In this document: positions 8,306 through 16,637 of the stretch, in pieces
Layout: every line of letters starts with the position of its first letter
Position numbering within the stretch: position 1 is the stretch's first letter
NCBI GenBank assembly: GCA_900540495.1
Contig: UQGA01000004.1
Location: 53,282 to 117,281 of the forward strand
Direction: 5' to 3'
DNA from: an uncultured Eubacteriales bacterium
GTDB lineage: Bacteria > Bacillota > Clostridia > Christensenellales > CAG-138
DNA length: 64,000 nucleotides
Position numbers and translations under genes: made by a program
The notes under the pieces: model-generated
The model's input: the letters and a program-made list of their open reading frames with translations, nothing else
Told to the model about the DNA's origin: nothing
Database searches by the model: none

Positions 8306-10780
8306 ATGCGCATTCTTGTCGGCAAACACAGCGGCTTCTGCTTCGGCGTGCGGCGCGCCGTAGAGATGGCGGAGCGCCTGGCGGCCGATCCGGATGCGTC
8401 CGGCACCGTGTACACCTGCGGCAAGCTCATCCACAACGAGCAGGTGCTCGAACGGCTGGCCGCGCACGGCGTCCGCGAGGCGGAAGACCCCGCCGCGCTG
8501 CATCCGGGGGATACGCTGCTGTTGCGCGCGCACGGCGTGCCGCCGGAGGTGGAGGAGGCCTGCGCGCGCGGCGGCGTGCGCGTGGCGGACGCCACCTGTC
8601 CGTTCGTCAAACGGATTCACCGCCTCGTCGCGTCTGCCGCGCAGGCGGGCGTCCCGGCGCTGATTGCCGGCAGAGCGGCGCACCCGGAGGTCATGGGCAT
8701 CTGCGGCTATGCGCGCGCCGGCGCCTATGTGCTCGAACGGCCCGAGGACGCTGCAGCCCTGCCCCGGCTGGAGCGGGCGTGCATCGTTGCACAGACGACG
8801 CTCGGCCGCGAACCGTATGCCGCCATCGTCGCCGCCGCGCACGCGCGCGTCGGGTCGTTAACGGTATATCAGACCGTTTGTGACACCACGCGGCAGCGCC
8901 GCCGCGAAGCGGCGCTGATCGCCGCAAGGAGCACAAAAATGTACGTCCTCGGCTCCCACACGAGCGCAAACACGGCCGGTTTGGCGCAAATCGCAAAAAA
9001 CCTGTGCAAAAACGCCGAAACCATAGAGGATATCGATAAACTTTCTCTTGCCAATTTGCAATCCGATGATATAATAGGTATTGTCGCAGGCGCATCGACG
9101 CCGGACTGGATGATTATGGAGGTTATACAACGAATGAGCGAACTGGAAAATACGACGATCGAGACCATTGAAGCGGAAGCGCCCGCCGAGGAAATCGCCG
9201 TGCCCACGGAACCCACTGTGACCGGAGCAGCTCCCGCGGAAGCGGTTGCTGCGGAACCCGCCCCCGCCGACGAAGCGGCGGCCGAGCCGGCAGAGGAGCC
9301 GGCGCCGGCGGAGGAAGCGTCGGAACCCGCCGCGGCTGAGGCGGCAGCCGAGCAGGCGGAAGCGCCTGCCGCAGCGGAGGAACCGGTGGCAGAACCCGCC
9401 GCAGCGGAAGAAGCGGCGGCCGACAAGTCCGAGGAAACGTCCGAGTTCGCTGAAGCGTTTGAAAAGACCCTGACGCGCATCCGCAACGGCCAGATCATCA
9501 CGGGTACCGTGCTGCAGATCGTGGACGGCGAGGTCTATGTCAACGTTGGCTACAAGTCCGACGGTATCATCCCGAAGAACGAGTATTCGAGCGATCCGGA
9601 AGCCAACCCGGCCGAGCAGTTGAAGGTGGGCGATTCCATCGAGGTCGAGGTGCTCAAGGTCAACGACGGCGAGGGCAATGTCCTGCTTTCCCGCAAGAAC
9701 GTCGAGAGCAAGAAGCTCTGGGACGACCTGATGGCGGAGGAGGATGTCGAGGAGCGCGTGTTTGAAGCGGTGGCCAAGGAGGCTGTCAAGGGCGGCATCA
9801 TCGCCGATATCGAGGGCATCCGCGCTTTCGTGCCCGCTTCGCAGGTTTCCACCAAGTACATCGAGAATCTGAACGACTATGTCGGCAAGCCCATGCGCCT
9901 CAAGGTGCTTGAGATCGACAAGCAGCGCAAGCGTATCGTCGCCTCGCAAAAGCAGGTCCTGCTGGCGGAGGCCGCGGCGGCCAAGCGCGCCAAGTGGGAG
10001 GCGCTGGTCGTCGGCAGCAAGGTCAAGGGCATCGTCCGCCGCATTACCGATTTCGGCGCGTTTGTCGATATCGGCGGGATCGACGGTCTCGTCCATGTGA
10101 CCGACGCCGCCTGGGGCCGCGTCAAGCACCCGTCCGATGTGTTCACCATCGGGCAGGAGATCGAGGTGCTCATCCTCAATGTCGACGTGGAGAAGGAGCG
10201 CGTGTCGCTGGGCTATAAGCAGCTGCAGCCCAAGCCGTGGACGCTGGCGGATCAGAAGTATCCGGTCGGCTCCATCGTGGAGGGCAAGGTGGTTCGCATC
10301 GTGCCGTTCGGCGCGTTCGTCGCGCTCGAGTCCACGATCGACGGCCTCATCCACATTTCGCAGGTCGGCGTGCGCCGCATTGCGAAGGTGGAGGACGAGC
10401 TCAAGGTGGGCGACATCGTGCGCTGCAAGGTGCTCGATGTAAACACCGAGGCCAAGCGCATCAGCCTGAGCCGCCGCGAGGCGATTCTGGAGGAGCAGCC
10501 GGAAGTGGCCGAGCAACTGCAGGCCGAGCGCATGGAGCGCGAGCGCCAGCATCAGGAGCGTCAGGAGCAGCGCCAGCGCGACCGCGAGCAGCAGTCGCAG
10601 CAGCGCCGCGAGCGCAGCGAGCGCCCCGCCGCCCCGCAGGGCGATGCGCCCGAGCGCCGGAACGACCGTGGGGGCGACCGCCGTCGCCGCAGCGAGGACG
10701 GGGATTACGAGCTGCCGCCGGTGCAGGCTTCCACCACGTCGCTTGCGGATCTGTTCCAGGGCTTTAAGACCGAGGAGTAA
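8306..10780 (+). CDS. ispH: IspH (HMBPP reductase) fused to ribosomal protein S1
   Basis: The 824-residue product joins two proteins. Residues 1 to about 270 are IspH: cluster cysteines in SGFCFGV, DATCPF and TVCDTT, the HPEVMG proton-relay segment, AQTTLG and GASTPDW. It makes IPP and DMAPP in the MEP pathway. An Ala/Glu/Pro-rich linker (about 280-385) follows, then four S1 RNA-binding repeats starting near residues 394, 480, 570 and 654, and an Arg/Gln/Glu-rich tail. IspH-S1 fusions are annotated in many Clostridia. The ATG at 8306 lies three bases after plsC. A separate internal promoter and start (9048-9136) could also yield S1 alone. Confidence 0.93.
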   Translation: MRILVGKHSGFCFGVRRAVEMAERLAADPDASGTVYTCGKLIHNEQVLERLAAHGVREAEDPAALHPGDTLLLRAHGVPPEVEEACARGGVRVADATCPFVKRIHRLVASAAQAGVPALIAGRAAHPEVMGICGYARAGAYVLERPEDAAALPRLERACIVAQTTLGREPYAAIVAAAHARVGSLTVYQTVCDTTRQRRREAALIAARSTKMYVLGSHTSANTAGLAQIAKNLCKNAETIEDIDKLSLANLQSDDIIGIVAGASTPDWMIMEVIQRMSELENTTIETIEAEAPAEEIAVPTEPTVTGAAPAEAVAAEPAPADEAAAEPAEEPAPAEEASEPAAAEAAAEQAEAPAAAEEPVAEPAAAEEAAADKSEETSEFAEAFEKTLTRIRNGQIITGTVLQIVDGEVYVNVGYKSDGIIPKNEYSSDPEANPAEQLKVGDSIEVEVLKVNDGEGNVLLSRKNVESKKLWDDLMAEEDVEERVFEAVAKEAVKGGIIADIEGIRAFVPASQVSTKYIENLNDYVGKPMRLKVLEIDKQRKRIVASQKQVLLAEAAAAKRAKWEALVVGSKVKGIVRRITDFGAFVDIGGIDGLVHVTDAAWGRVKHPSDVFTIGQEIEVLILNVDVEKERVSLGYKQLQPKPWTLADQKYPVGSIVEGKVVRIVPFGAFVALESTIDGLIHISQVGVRRIAKVEDELKVGDIVRCKVLDVNTEAKRISLSRREAILEEQPEVAEQLQAERMERERQHQERQEQRQRDREQQSQQRRERSERPAAPQGDAPERRNDRGGDRRRRSEDGDYELPPVQASTTSLADLFQGFKTEE
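9048..9075 (+). promoter_or_regulatory. Strong internal promoter within ispH, upstream of the S1 part
   Basis: TTGCCA (9048-9053), a 16-base spacer and a perfect TATAAT (9070-9075) with extended -10 TGA lie in frame inside ispH. Transcription would start near 9082, about 50 bases before the in-frame ATG at 9134. Confidence 0.7.
9118..9136 (+). promoter_or_regulatory. Internal ribosome-binding site and ATG for standalone S1
   Basis: GGAGG (9118-9122) is followed 11 bases later by ATG (9134-9136), which is codon 277 of the fusion frame. The resulting 548-residue protein would begin at the acidic linker and include all four S1 repeats. Confidence 0.6.
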
Positions 10781-10813
10781 CGCCTTCGGCAAACCGAATC
10801 AACCGTCATGCGC

Positions 10814-10838
10814 GCGCCTCTGCTTGCGGAGGCGCTTT
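10814..10838 (+). terminator. Possible weak terminator after ispH-rpsA
   Basis: A seven-base stem (10814-10820 with 10829-10835) is followed by only three Ts. It lies between rpsA and the next gene and could be an attenuator rather than a full stop. Confidence 0.4.
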
Positions 10839-10867
10839 GCATAGAAAGCAACCAAGGAGTGAGCGGG

Positions 10868-11275
10868 ATGAATCTGAAGGAATTGTGCGCGATCATGGGC
10901 AAATTTGTCCACGGCTATTTCGCTACGGTTGATGAGCAGGGCTTCCCCGATCTGCGCGGCTGGGAATTCCAGTACGAGCAGGACGGCCGCCTGTATTTTA
11001 CCACCTCCAGCACAAAGGCTGTGTATCGGCAGATGACGGCCAACCCGAAGGTGGCGTTTGCCTGCCAGGCAAACGGGTATCAGGTGCGCCTGAGCGGCAC
11101 GGCGGTTATCGTGACGGATGCGGCGGAGCGCGCCGCCGTCTACGCGGCGATGGATCCGAGCGTGCAGGCGCTCTATCCCACGCCGGAGGCCGGTGGGTTT
11201 ACGGTGTTCTACCTTGCGCACGGCGTCGCCAAGTACGCCGAGGGCGGCGGGGCGTTCCAGTCGTTCGCATTTTGA
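10868..11275 (+). CDS. Pyridoxamine 5'-phosphate oxidase-like flavin-binding protein
   Basis: The 135-residue product fits the small split-barrel FMN-binding family: a short helix, then YFATVDEQGFPDLRGWEF, LYFTTSSTKAVYRQM and a VAFACQANGYQVRLSG strand pair. Related small proteins bind FMN, F420 or haem; the substrate here is not evident. The ATG at 10868 follows AAGGAG at 10854-10859. A strong terminator follows, and the next gene is convergent. Confidence 0.82.
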   Translation: MNLKELCAIMGKFVHGYFATVDEQGFPDLRGWEFQYEQDGRLYFTTSSTKAVYRQMTANPKVAFACQANGYQVRLSGTAVIVTDAAERAAVYAAMDPSVQALYPTPEAGGFTVFYLAHGVAKYAEGGGAFQSFAF

Positions 11276-11305
11276 TCGGCGCCCGTGCCTCGGCACATGT
11301 GTCCG

Positions 11306-11340
11306 CCGCCCGCCGGAGCGATAGCCCCGGCGGGCGGTTT
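11306..11340 (+). terminator. Terminator after the flavin-binding protein gene
   Basis: An eleven-base perfect GC stem (11306-11316 with 11327-11337) with a ten-base loop is followed by TTT. It ends exactly at the stop codon of the convergent symporter gene. Confidence 0.7.
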
Positions 11341-12646
11341 ACATCTGGCGCGAAAGCAGCACGAGCGCGAGCAGATTGGGCAGCGCCATGAGCATGTTCA
11401 GCACCTCCGATATGCGCCATGCAAGCGCAAGCGGCACGATGGCGCCGAGCACGCACAGCCCCATGAAGGCGATCAGGTAGGGCCGCACGGCGCGCGGACC
11501 AAACAGGTGGGCGGCGCATTGGGCGCCGTAAAGGGAGAAGCTCAGCATACTGGAGAAGGCGAACAGCAACAGCAGCAGCGCGAGGAACAGGCTCGCGCCC
11601 ACATCCCCGAGGCGCGTGGCGAATGCCGCCGTCACCAGCGCCCCGGCGACGGAGCCGTTGCCGTAGTCGAGCGGCACGCCGGATACGAGCACCGCAAGCG
11701 CCGTGAGCGTGCAGATCACCATCGTGTCGAGAAACACTTCGAAGATGCCGTAGAGCGCCTGCCGTTCTGGCTCCGCATCGGCCGCCGCGTGCGCGATGGC
11801 CGCGGTGCCCAGCCCCGCTTCGTGCGTAAATACGCCGCGGGAAACGCCCACCCGAAACGTGTGCAGCACCGCTGCGGCGCCCGCCGTACCGCCGAATACG
11901 GCCTGCGGGTGGAAGGCGTCCCGGACGATCGCCCCCAATGCCGGCCCGATTGCCGCCGGACGTCGCAGCAGCACGAACGTCGCGCCCCCGATGTACAGCA
12001 CGCTCATGAGCGGTACGAGCAGCGCCGCCATGCGGCCGACGCGCTTGCTGCCGCCGAGCACCGCGCGGGCGATCAGCAGCGCCACGACAACGCCGGTGGC
12101 GAACGCGATGCGGCGCGCCGCCGCCGTGGAGAGCGCGCCGCCCAGCAGCGCGCCAGAGAGCGTCACCACCGATTCGGCGACCGTGTTTACCTGTACGAGG
12201 TTTCCCATCCCGAGCGCCGCCAGCGCCGCGCAGAGGGCAAAGACCGGCGAGAGGAAGTGCCAGCGCGGCGGCAGCCCCCGCTCGATATAGACCATCGGGC
12301 CGCCCGCAAAGCCGCCTCCCGCCGCCGGCCGGCGCAGGCGCACGGCGTAGAGGATCTCGACGTATTTGAGCGCCATGCCCAGCAACGCGCTCACCCACAT
12401 CCAGAAGATTGCGCCCGGCCCGCCGATGAGCAGCGCCCCGGCCGTACCCGCGATGTTGCCCGTACCGATCGTTGCGGCGAGCGACGTGGCCGCCGCCTCA
12501 AACGGCGACACGCGCCGCCCGTCCCGCTCGCCGCCGCGGAAGAACGCGCTCACCGACGGCAGGAACCGCCGCACCTGTACAAAGCCCGTTTTGATTGTGA
12601 AATACCCGCCTGCGCCCAGCAGCAGCAGCGCGACAAACGTTTCCAA
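11339..12646 (-). CDS. Alanine/glycine:cation symporter (AGCS family)
   Basis: The 435-residue integral membrane protein has about ten hydrophobic segments and the AGCS signatures AATSLAATIGTGNIAG near the N-terminus, GGPMVYIERGL, and GVFTHEAGLGTAAIAHAAA. Members import alanine or glycine with Na+ or H+. The start is TTG at 12646, preceded on the minus strand by a GGGGGG-containing ribosome site; no ATG fits better. The protein is slightly short for the family, mainly at the N-terminus. It is transcribed alone, divergent from vanZ and convergent to the flavin protein. Confidence 0.9.
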   Translation of the reverse strand: METFVALLLLGAGGYFTIKTGFVQVRRFLPSVSAFFRGGERDGRRVSPFEAAATSLAATIGTGNIAGTAGALLIGGPGAIFWMWVSALLGMALKYVEILYAVRLRRPAAGGGFAGGPMVYIERGLPPRWHFLSPVFALCAALAALGMGNLVQVNTVAESVVTLSGALLGGALSTAAARRIAFATGVVVALLIARAVLGGSKRVGRMAALLVPLMSVLYIGGATFVLLRRPAAIGPALGAIVRDAFHPQAVFGGTAGAAAVLHTFRVGVSRGVFTHEAGLGTAAIAHAAADAEPERQALYGIFEVFLDTMVICTLTALAVLVSGVPLDYGNGSVAGALVTAAFATRLGDVGASLFLALLLLLFAFSSMLSFSLYGAQCAAHLFGPRAVRPYLIAFMGLCVLGAIVPLALAWRISEVLNMLMALPNLLALVLLSRQM

Positions 12647-12660
12647 AAGCGTTCCCCCCG

Positions 12661-12689
12661 TTCCCAGCGATCGCAGATCGTGCTATACT
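12661..12689 (+). promoter_or_regulatory. Predicted promoter for the VanZ-like/nitrilase pair
   Basis: TTCCCA (12661-12666), a 17-base spacer and TATACT (12684-12689) with extended -10 TGC lie 33 bases before the vanZ-like ATG. Confidence 0.6.
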
Positions 12690-12721
12690 GGTACTATCCT
12701 ATTGCGAGACGGGGGCGTTGC

Positions 12722-13213
12722 ATGACCGATCCAAAGCGCAGACGCGCACTGTGCATCCTGCTCTGGTCGCTGACGGCGCTCTGGCTGGCGTGCATCTGGA
12801 GCATGTCGGCGCAGACGGGGGCGGAGAGCGGCGGGTTGTCCGCTCGGCTTGCCGCCTGGCTGCTGCCATGGGCGGACGGGCGGACGCTGGCGGCGTTTGA
12901 GCTGCTGCTGCGCAAGCTCGCGCACATGACGGAGTATGCCGTGCTGGCGTGCCTGTTCTCGCTTGCGCTGCTCTCCTCCCGCATGCCGCACCCGGTGCAT
13001 TTTGCGTTCATCTTCTCCATCCTTGCCGCCATTGCGGACGAGTGCCACCAGCTCTTTGTTCCCGGCCGGGCCGGGCAGGCGGCCGACGTGGCCATCGACG
13101 TGATCGGCGCCGCCGCCGGGCTGTTTCTGTTCGTGCTCGTGCGCCGCATCGTGCGCCGCCGCCGGGCGCATGGGAGCGCCGATCCATCGGGAGGCGAGCC
13201 ATGCGCCCGTTGA
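12722..13213 (+). CDS. VanZ-like membrane protein
   Basis: The 163-residue protein shows the VanZ pattern: an N-terminal hydrophobic helix followed by the SMSAQTG segment, a KLAHMTEYAVLA helix, then ADECHQLFVPGRAGQAADVAIDVIG and a last helix. VanZ-type proteins are associated with low-level teicoplanin resistance, but most members are uncharacterised. The ATG at 12722 follows a G-rich stretch and a good promoter. The gene overlaps the nitrilase by 13 bases, so the two are probably coupled. Confidence 0.85.
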   Translation: MTDPKRRRALCILLWSLTALWLACIWSMSAQTGAESGGLSARLAAWLLPWADGRTLAAFELLLRKLAHMTEYAVLACLFSLALLSSRMPHPVHFAFIFSILAAIADECHQLFVPGRAGQAADVAIDVIGAAAGLFLFVLVRRIVRRRRAHGSADPSGGEPCAR

Positions 13214-14082
13214 AGATTGCCCTGCTGCAGCTCACGCCGGGGGCAACACGCCGGGCAAACCTCGAAAAAGGGCTTGCGTTCTGCCGCCGGGCGCAGGCGG
13301 CCGGTGCGGATATCGCGCTCTTTCCCGAGATGTGGAGCAACGGTTACCGCATTGGGGACCGGCCCTTTTGCCAATGGCGGGCGGATGCGATCCCGGCCGA
13401 CGGCGGTTTTGTCGGCGCATTCGGCGCGCTCGCGCGCGAGCTTGGCATGGCCGTCTGCATCACCCTGCTCGAGCGATATGGCGATGCCCTGCGCAATTCT
13501 CTCGTCCTCTTCGACCGGTTCGGAGCGCGCAGGCTCGCCTACGCCAAGGTACATACGTGCGTTTTCGGCGCGGAGCGGCATCTGACGCCGGGCGACGACT
13601 TTTTTGTGGCCGCGCTGGATACGGCCTGCGGGCCGGTCGAAGTCGGCGCAATGATCTGCTATGACCGCGAATTTCCGGAAAGCGCCCGCATCCTGATGCT
13701 CAAGGGCGCGGAGCTCGTTCTCGTCCCCAACGCCTGCCCGATGGAAGGCAACCGCCTTTCACAGCTGCGCGCCAGAGCGTTTGAGAACATGATGGCGATT
13801 GCCACATGCAACTACCCGGATACCGTGCCGGACTGCAACGGCGGTTCGAGCGTGTTCGACGGCGTGGCCTATCTGCCGGATGCGCCCGTGTCGCGGGACA
13901 CCTGTATCCTGCAGGCGGGAAGCGCCGAGGGCGTCTATCTTGCTTCGCTCGATCTGGAGCAATTGCGCAGTTATCGGAGCCGTGAGGTGCATGGCAACGC
14001 CTACCGCCGGCCGGACAGGTACGCCCTGCTGACCGACGCACAAAAGCGCGCGCCCTTTCTGCGGCCGGACGACCGGCCGTAG
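13201..14082 (+). CDS. Carbon-nitrogen hydrolase (nitrilase superfamily)
   Basis: The 293-residue enzyme has the complete Glu-Lys-Cys triad: E43 in FPEMW, K116 in YAKVHT and C153 in MICYDREFPE. This family hydrolyses nitriles, amides or N-carbamoyl compounds; the residues seen do not fix the substrate. The ATG at 13201 follows GGGAGG and overlaps the end of the VanZ-like gene. Its last codons and TAG fall inside the first copy of a repeat that recurs 82 bases downstream. Confidence 0.88.
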   Translation: MRPLKIALLQLTPGATRRANLEKGLAFCRRAQAAGADIALFPEMWSNGYRIGDRPFCQWRADAIPADGGFVGAFGALARELGMAVCITLLERYGDALRNSLVLFDRFGARRLAYAKVHTCVFGAERHLTPGDDFFVAALDTACGPVEVGAMICYDREFPESARILMLKGAELVLVPNACPMEGNRLSQLRARAFENMMAIATCNYPDTVPDCNGGSSVFDGVAYLPDAPVSRDTCILQAGSAEGVYLASLDLEQLRSYRSREVHGNAYRRPDRYALLTDAQKRAPFLRPDDRP

Positions 14083-14422
14083 CGGATTCCGTTCTTTCCC
14101 GGGCAAGAACCGGGCAAGGGATGCAAAGCGGAGTCGCTCCCCAAACGAACTTACAACGCCGTAGCGGATTTCCTCTTTTCCCGGGCAAGAACCGGGCAAG
14201 GGAGGGGATGCAAAACAGCAGGGGCCAAACCCTTCAACGCGAAGAACCGGCCCTTCGGGCCGGGGGAGCGGATGCAAAACAGCAGGGCCAAACCCTTCAA
14301 CGCGAAAAACCGGCCATTCGGGCCGGGGGAACGGATGCAAAACAGCAGGGCCAAACCCTTCAACGCGAAGAACCGGCCGTTCGGGCCGGGGAACGGAAGC
14401 AAAACGGCAGAGCGCAAACATC
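14079..14422. repeat. Tandem hairpin-repeat array between the nitrilase and VanW-domain genes
   Basis: Two copies of a segment of about 43 bases begin at 14079 and 14161. They are followed by three tandem units starting at 14206, 14270 and 14333 (64, 63 and 62 bases) and a decayed fourth at 14395. Each full unit contains an invertible core CCGGCC-NTTC-GGGCCGG able to form a hairpin. Reading frames run through the array because units are close to 21 codons, but none has a credible start or domain, so I read it as non-coding. The array fills the space between two convergent genes. Confidence 0.85.
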
Positions 14423-14451
14423 AAAAAGGGAGCGTGGAAAGCCACGCTCCC
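14423..14451 (-). terminator. Terminator after the VanW-domain gene
   Basis: A ten-base perfect stem (14428-14437 with 14442-14451) closes a four-base loop. On the minus strand it is followed by TTTTTGATGTTT, so it terminates transcription coming from 16.5 kb. Confidence 0.88.
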
Positions 14452-14551
14452 ATCCTGTATGCATTGTTTTTCCTGCGATGTTCCTTCCGGGATGAGGAAG
14501 GAACAAAATCCGTTGTTTCGCGTGCCGTTACGGCATGTCGTCCGTGGGGTC

Positions 14552-16462
14552 CTACACCGGTTCTGGTGTTGGTTCAGGAGTCGGTTCGGGAGTCGGTTCG
14601 GGAGTCGGGCTTGGCGTAGGCGTGGCGGGCACCATCGTGCCGATGGTGCGCTTTTCGGCGATGGCCGCATATTCGTCCGTGTGCAGCAGGATGGAATCCA
14701 CCACTTCGCCGTTGACCATCTTATCGAGATAGGCCTCCACGATATAGCCGGTGCGCTCCTCGACGGTGATGACCTCTTCGCCGGCGAGCATCTCATCGTC
14801 GTAGGTGATGATCGGTTCGCCCGGTTCGATCTCCTGCTTGGTCACCGAACGGGGTTCATACGTCACGCCCTCCGGCAGCGCCTGTCCGTATATGAGGATG
14901 GTCAGCTCGCTCTTGCGCGAAGCGCCGCGCTTGACGTTGGTATAGGCGAAGATATACAGCGGATAATCCGTATCGTTTTCGAACCGGAAGTCGATGTGGT
15001 TGGTATCGACCGTCGCATCCAGCCCGAGCGGGACATAGTCCGCCGGGATGGAGTGCTTGCGGCGTTCCACGATGTGGATGTTGGCCCGCAGCAGCGCGCC
15101 GTAGAGCGTGGTGCTGACCTGGCATACGCCGCCGCCATAGCCGAGCACATAGCGGTCGCCGCCGGTGATTTCGTTGGCTTCCTTCCAGCCGTTGGCCTTG
15201 GTGCGGTCGCCCACCGTGTCGTTATAGCTCCAAACCTGCCCGGGCTGTACGACCGAACCGTTGACCAGACCGGCGGCCTTTTCGACATTGTAGGCGCGGT
15301 TGAGGGTGATCTGCCGTTTTTCCTCCGTCCAGTCGGAGAGGCCGGTGTTGCGGTATTCGGTCGTAAAGGAGGAGATCAGCGAGAGCTGCTGCTTGAGCTC
15401 GGCAACCGTGACGCTCGGCTCCTGCTGCGTGAGCGGCGGCTCCAAATTGGCCTGGTAGTTGCCGGCGTCGAGCGCTTCGCGCACGAGCAGCTCCGTGGCC
15501 GGCACATCGATGCCCATGCCCGCCCGCTCCTCGGTGTAGATCAGCTCCGGTTCGCCGTTTTCCACGGGATTCAGCGTCACCGTGGCGTCGGTGGGACCAA
15601 AGGAGAGCGTATTGTTGATTTCGGCGATGCGGCGGTCGAGCGCCTCATAGTCGATCTCCAGCGAGGTCTGATACGATTTGTTTTTCCCGCCGGCGAGCGC
15701 GTCGAGCAGAACCTGCTCGATGTCCGTCGTGATGCCCATATCGGCGCCGGTGATGGATTCATGGAAGGTGACGCCGCCCATTTCGCCCGTAAGGGAGATG
15801 GCGATGCGGGAGACTGTTTCCTCGATGCCGGGCATGATGACGTTGCGCGCATCGGCCAGCAGCATGTCGGTGACGGGGATGCCGTTGATATAGACTTCTT
15901 CGGCATAGGTGGCGGTCGTGGTGTCGATCTGGGAGGGATCGACCGGACCGGTCGCCGCCGCGCAGCTGCGAACGATCACGAAAATGGCGGCCGCGAGCAG
16001 CAGCAGCAACAGCGCCATGCCGGACAGGATGGCCCGCTGACGCTTCTGCTGTTGCCGGCGCCGTCGGTCGGAACCGCCGGAAGAAGCCCTTCCGCCGCCC
16101 GAGGAGGGCGGGACGGAGGAACGGCCGCCGGACGAACGGCCCGTCGTGGAACGGCCTGCGGAAGAACGGCTCGCGGAGGAACGGCCCGCGGAAGAACGGC
16201 TGCCCGTGGAATAGGCCAGGCCGCGGCCGCCGCTCATCATGTCCAGACCGTCGGAAGACGGGGCGGAGACGGGCTTTGACGCGCGGCTGCGCGCGGCGCC
16301 GGATTGGCGGGAGGCGCCGCCGGCAACGGGCGCGGCGGACGCGCCCTGCGAAAGGTCGCGCAGATAGCCGGAATGATCCGCACGCGATGAATTCCCCGTG
16401 CCGCTCCTGCGCGGGGAATCAGTGCGCGTTGTGCGCGAAAGATCCCGAAACATCTCGTCCAT
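14552..16462 (-). CDS. VanW-domain cell-surface protein with G5 domain and Pro-Thr tail
   Basis: The protein (636 residues) has a long Ser/Arg/Gly-rich cytoplasmic N-terminus, one membrane helix near residue 150, a peptidoglycan-binding-like region, then the VanW domain (about 330-480, with LNRAYNVEKAAGLVNG, GQVWSYND and GYGGGVCQVSTTLY). A G5-type domain (EPGEPIITYDDEML, then VNGEVV) and a PTPEP repeat tail follow. VanW proteins are envelope-associated and of unknown activity. An ATG at 16474 is also in frame, but AGGAAA at 16466-16471 fits the ATG at 16462. The tail is encoded by 12-base tandem repeats that may vary in number. Confidence 0.87.
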   Translation of the reverse strand: MDEMFRDLSRTTRTDSPRRSGTGNSSRADHSGYLRDLSQGASAAPVAGGASRQSGAARSRASKPVSAPSSDGLDMMSGGRGLAYSTGSRSSAGRSSASRSSAGRSTTGRSSGGRSSVPPSSGGGRASSGGSDRRRRQQQKRQRAILSGMALLLLLLAAAIFVIVRSCAAATGPVDPSQIDTTTATYAEEVYINGIPVTDMLLADARNVIMPGIEETVSRIAISLTGEMGGVTFHESITGADMGITTDIEQVLLDALAGGKNKSYQTSLEIDYEALDRRIAEINNTLSFGPTDATVTLNPVENGEPELIYTEERAGMGIDVPATELLVREALDAGNYQANLEPPLTQQEPSVTVAELKQQLSLISSFTTEYRNTGLSDWTEEKRQITLNRAYNVEKAAGLVNGSVVQPGQVWSYNDTVGDRTKANGWKEANEITGGDRYVLGYGGGVCQVSTTLYGALLRANIHIVERRKHSIPADYVPLGLDATVDTNHIDFRFENDTDYPLYIFAYTNVKRGASRKSELTILIYGQALPEGVTYEPRSVTKQEIEPGEPIITYDDEMLAGEEVITVEERTGYIVEAYLDKMVNGEVVDSILLHTDEYAAIAEKRTIGTMVPATPTPSPTPEPTPEPTPEPTPEPV

Positions 16463-16502
16463 ACGTTTCCTCATCCCAATAATACGGAATTCAACATAAT
16501 GT

Positions 16503-16532
16503 AGTATACACGATGGCCGCCGCCCATCGCAA
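16503..16532 (-). promoter_or_regulatory. Predicted promoter for the VanW-domain gene
   Basis: On the minus strand TTGCGA (16532-16527), an 18-base spacer and TATACT (16508-16503) lie about 40 bases before the start codon. Confidence 0.6.
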
Positions 16533-16637
16533 CCGTTGCCGCAATTTTTTACAATCTGCTTACCATCTGACCCCCGCGAACAAGCCCCGGGAACCCGGCC
16601 GACAGTGCGGAAGGAGAAGGGCGATGCCGCAGGCGCG

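Noticed and set aside
14206..14400. Possible CRISPR array
   Set aside because: Units of 62-64 bases are conserved over their whole length with no variable spacers, and no cas gene is present.
14121..14495. Open frames through the hairpin-repeat array
   Set aside because: They are open only because units are close to 21 codons; there is no credible start site, domain or hydrophobic pattern.
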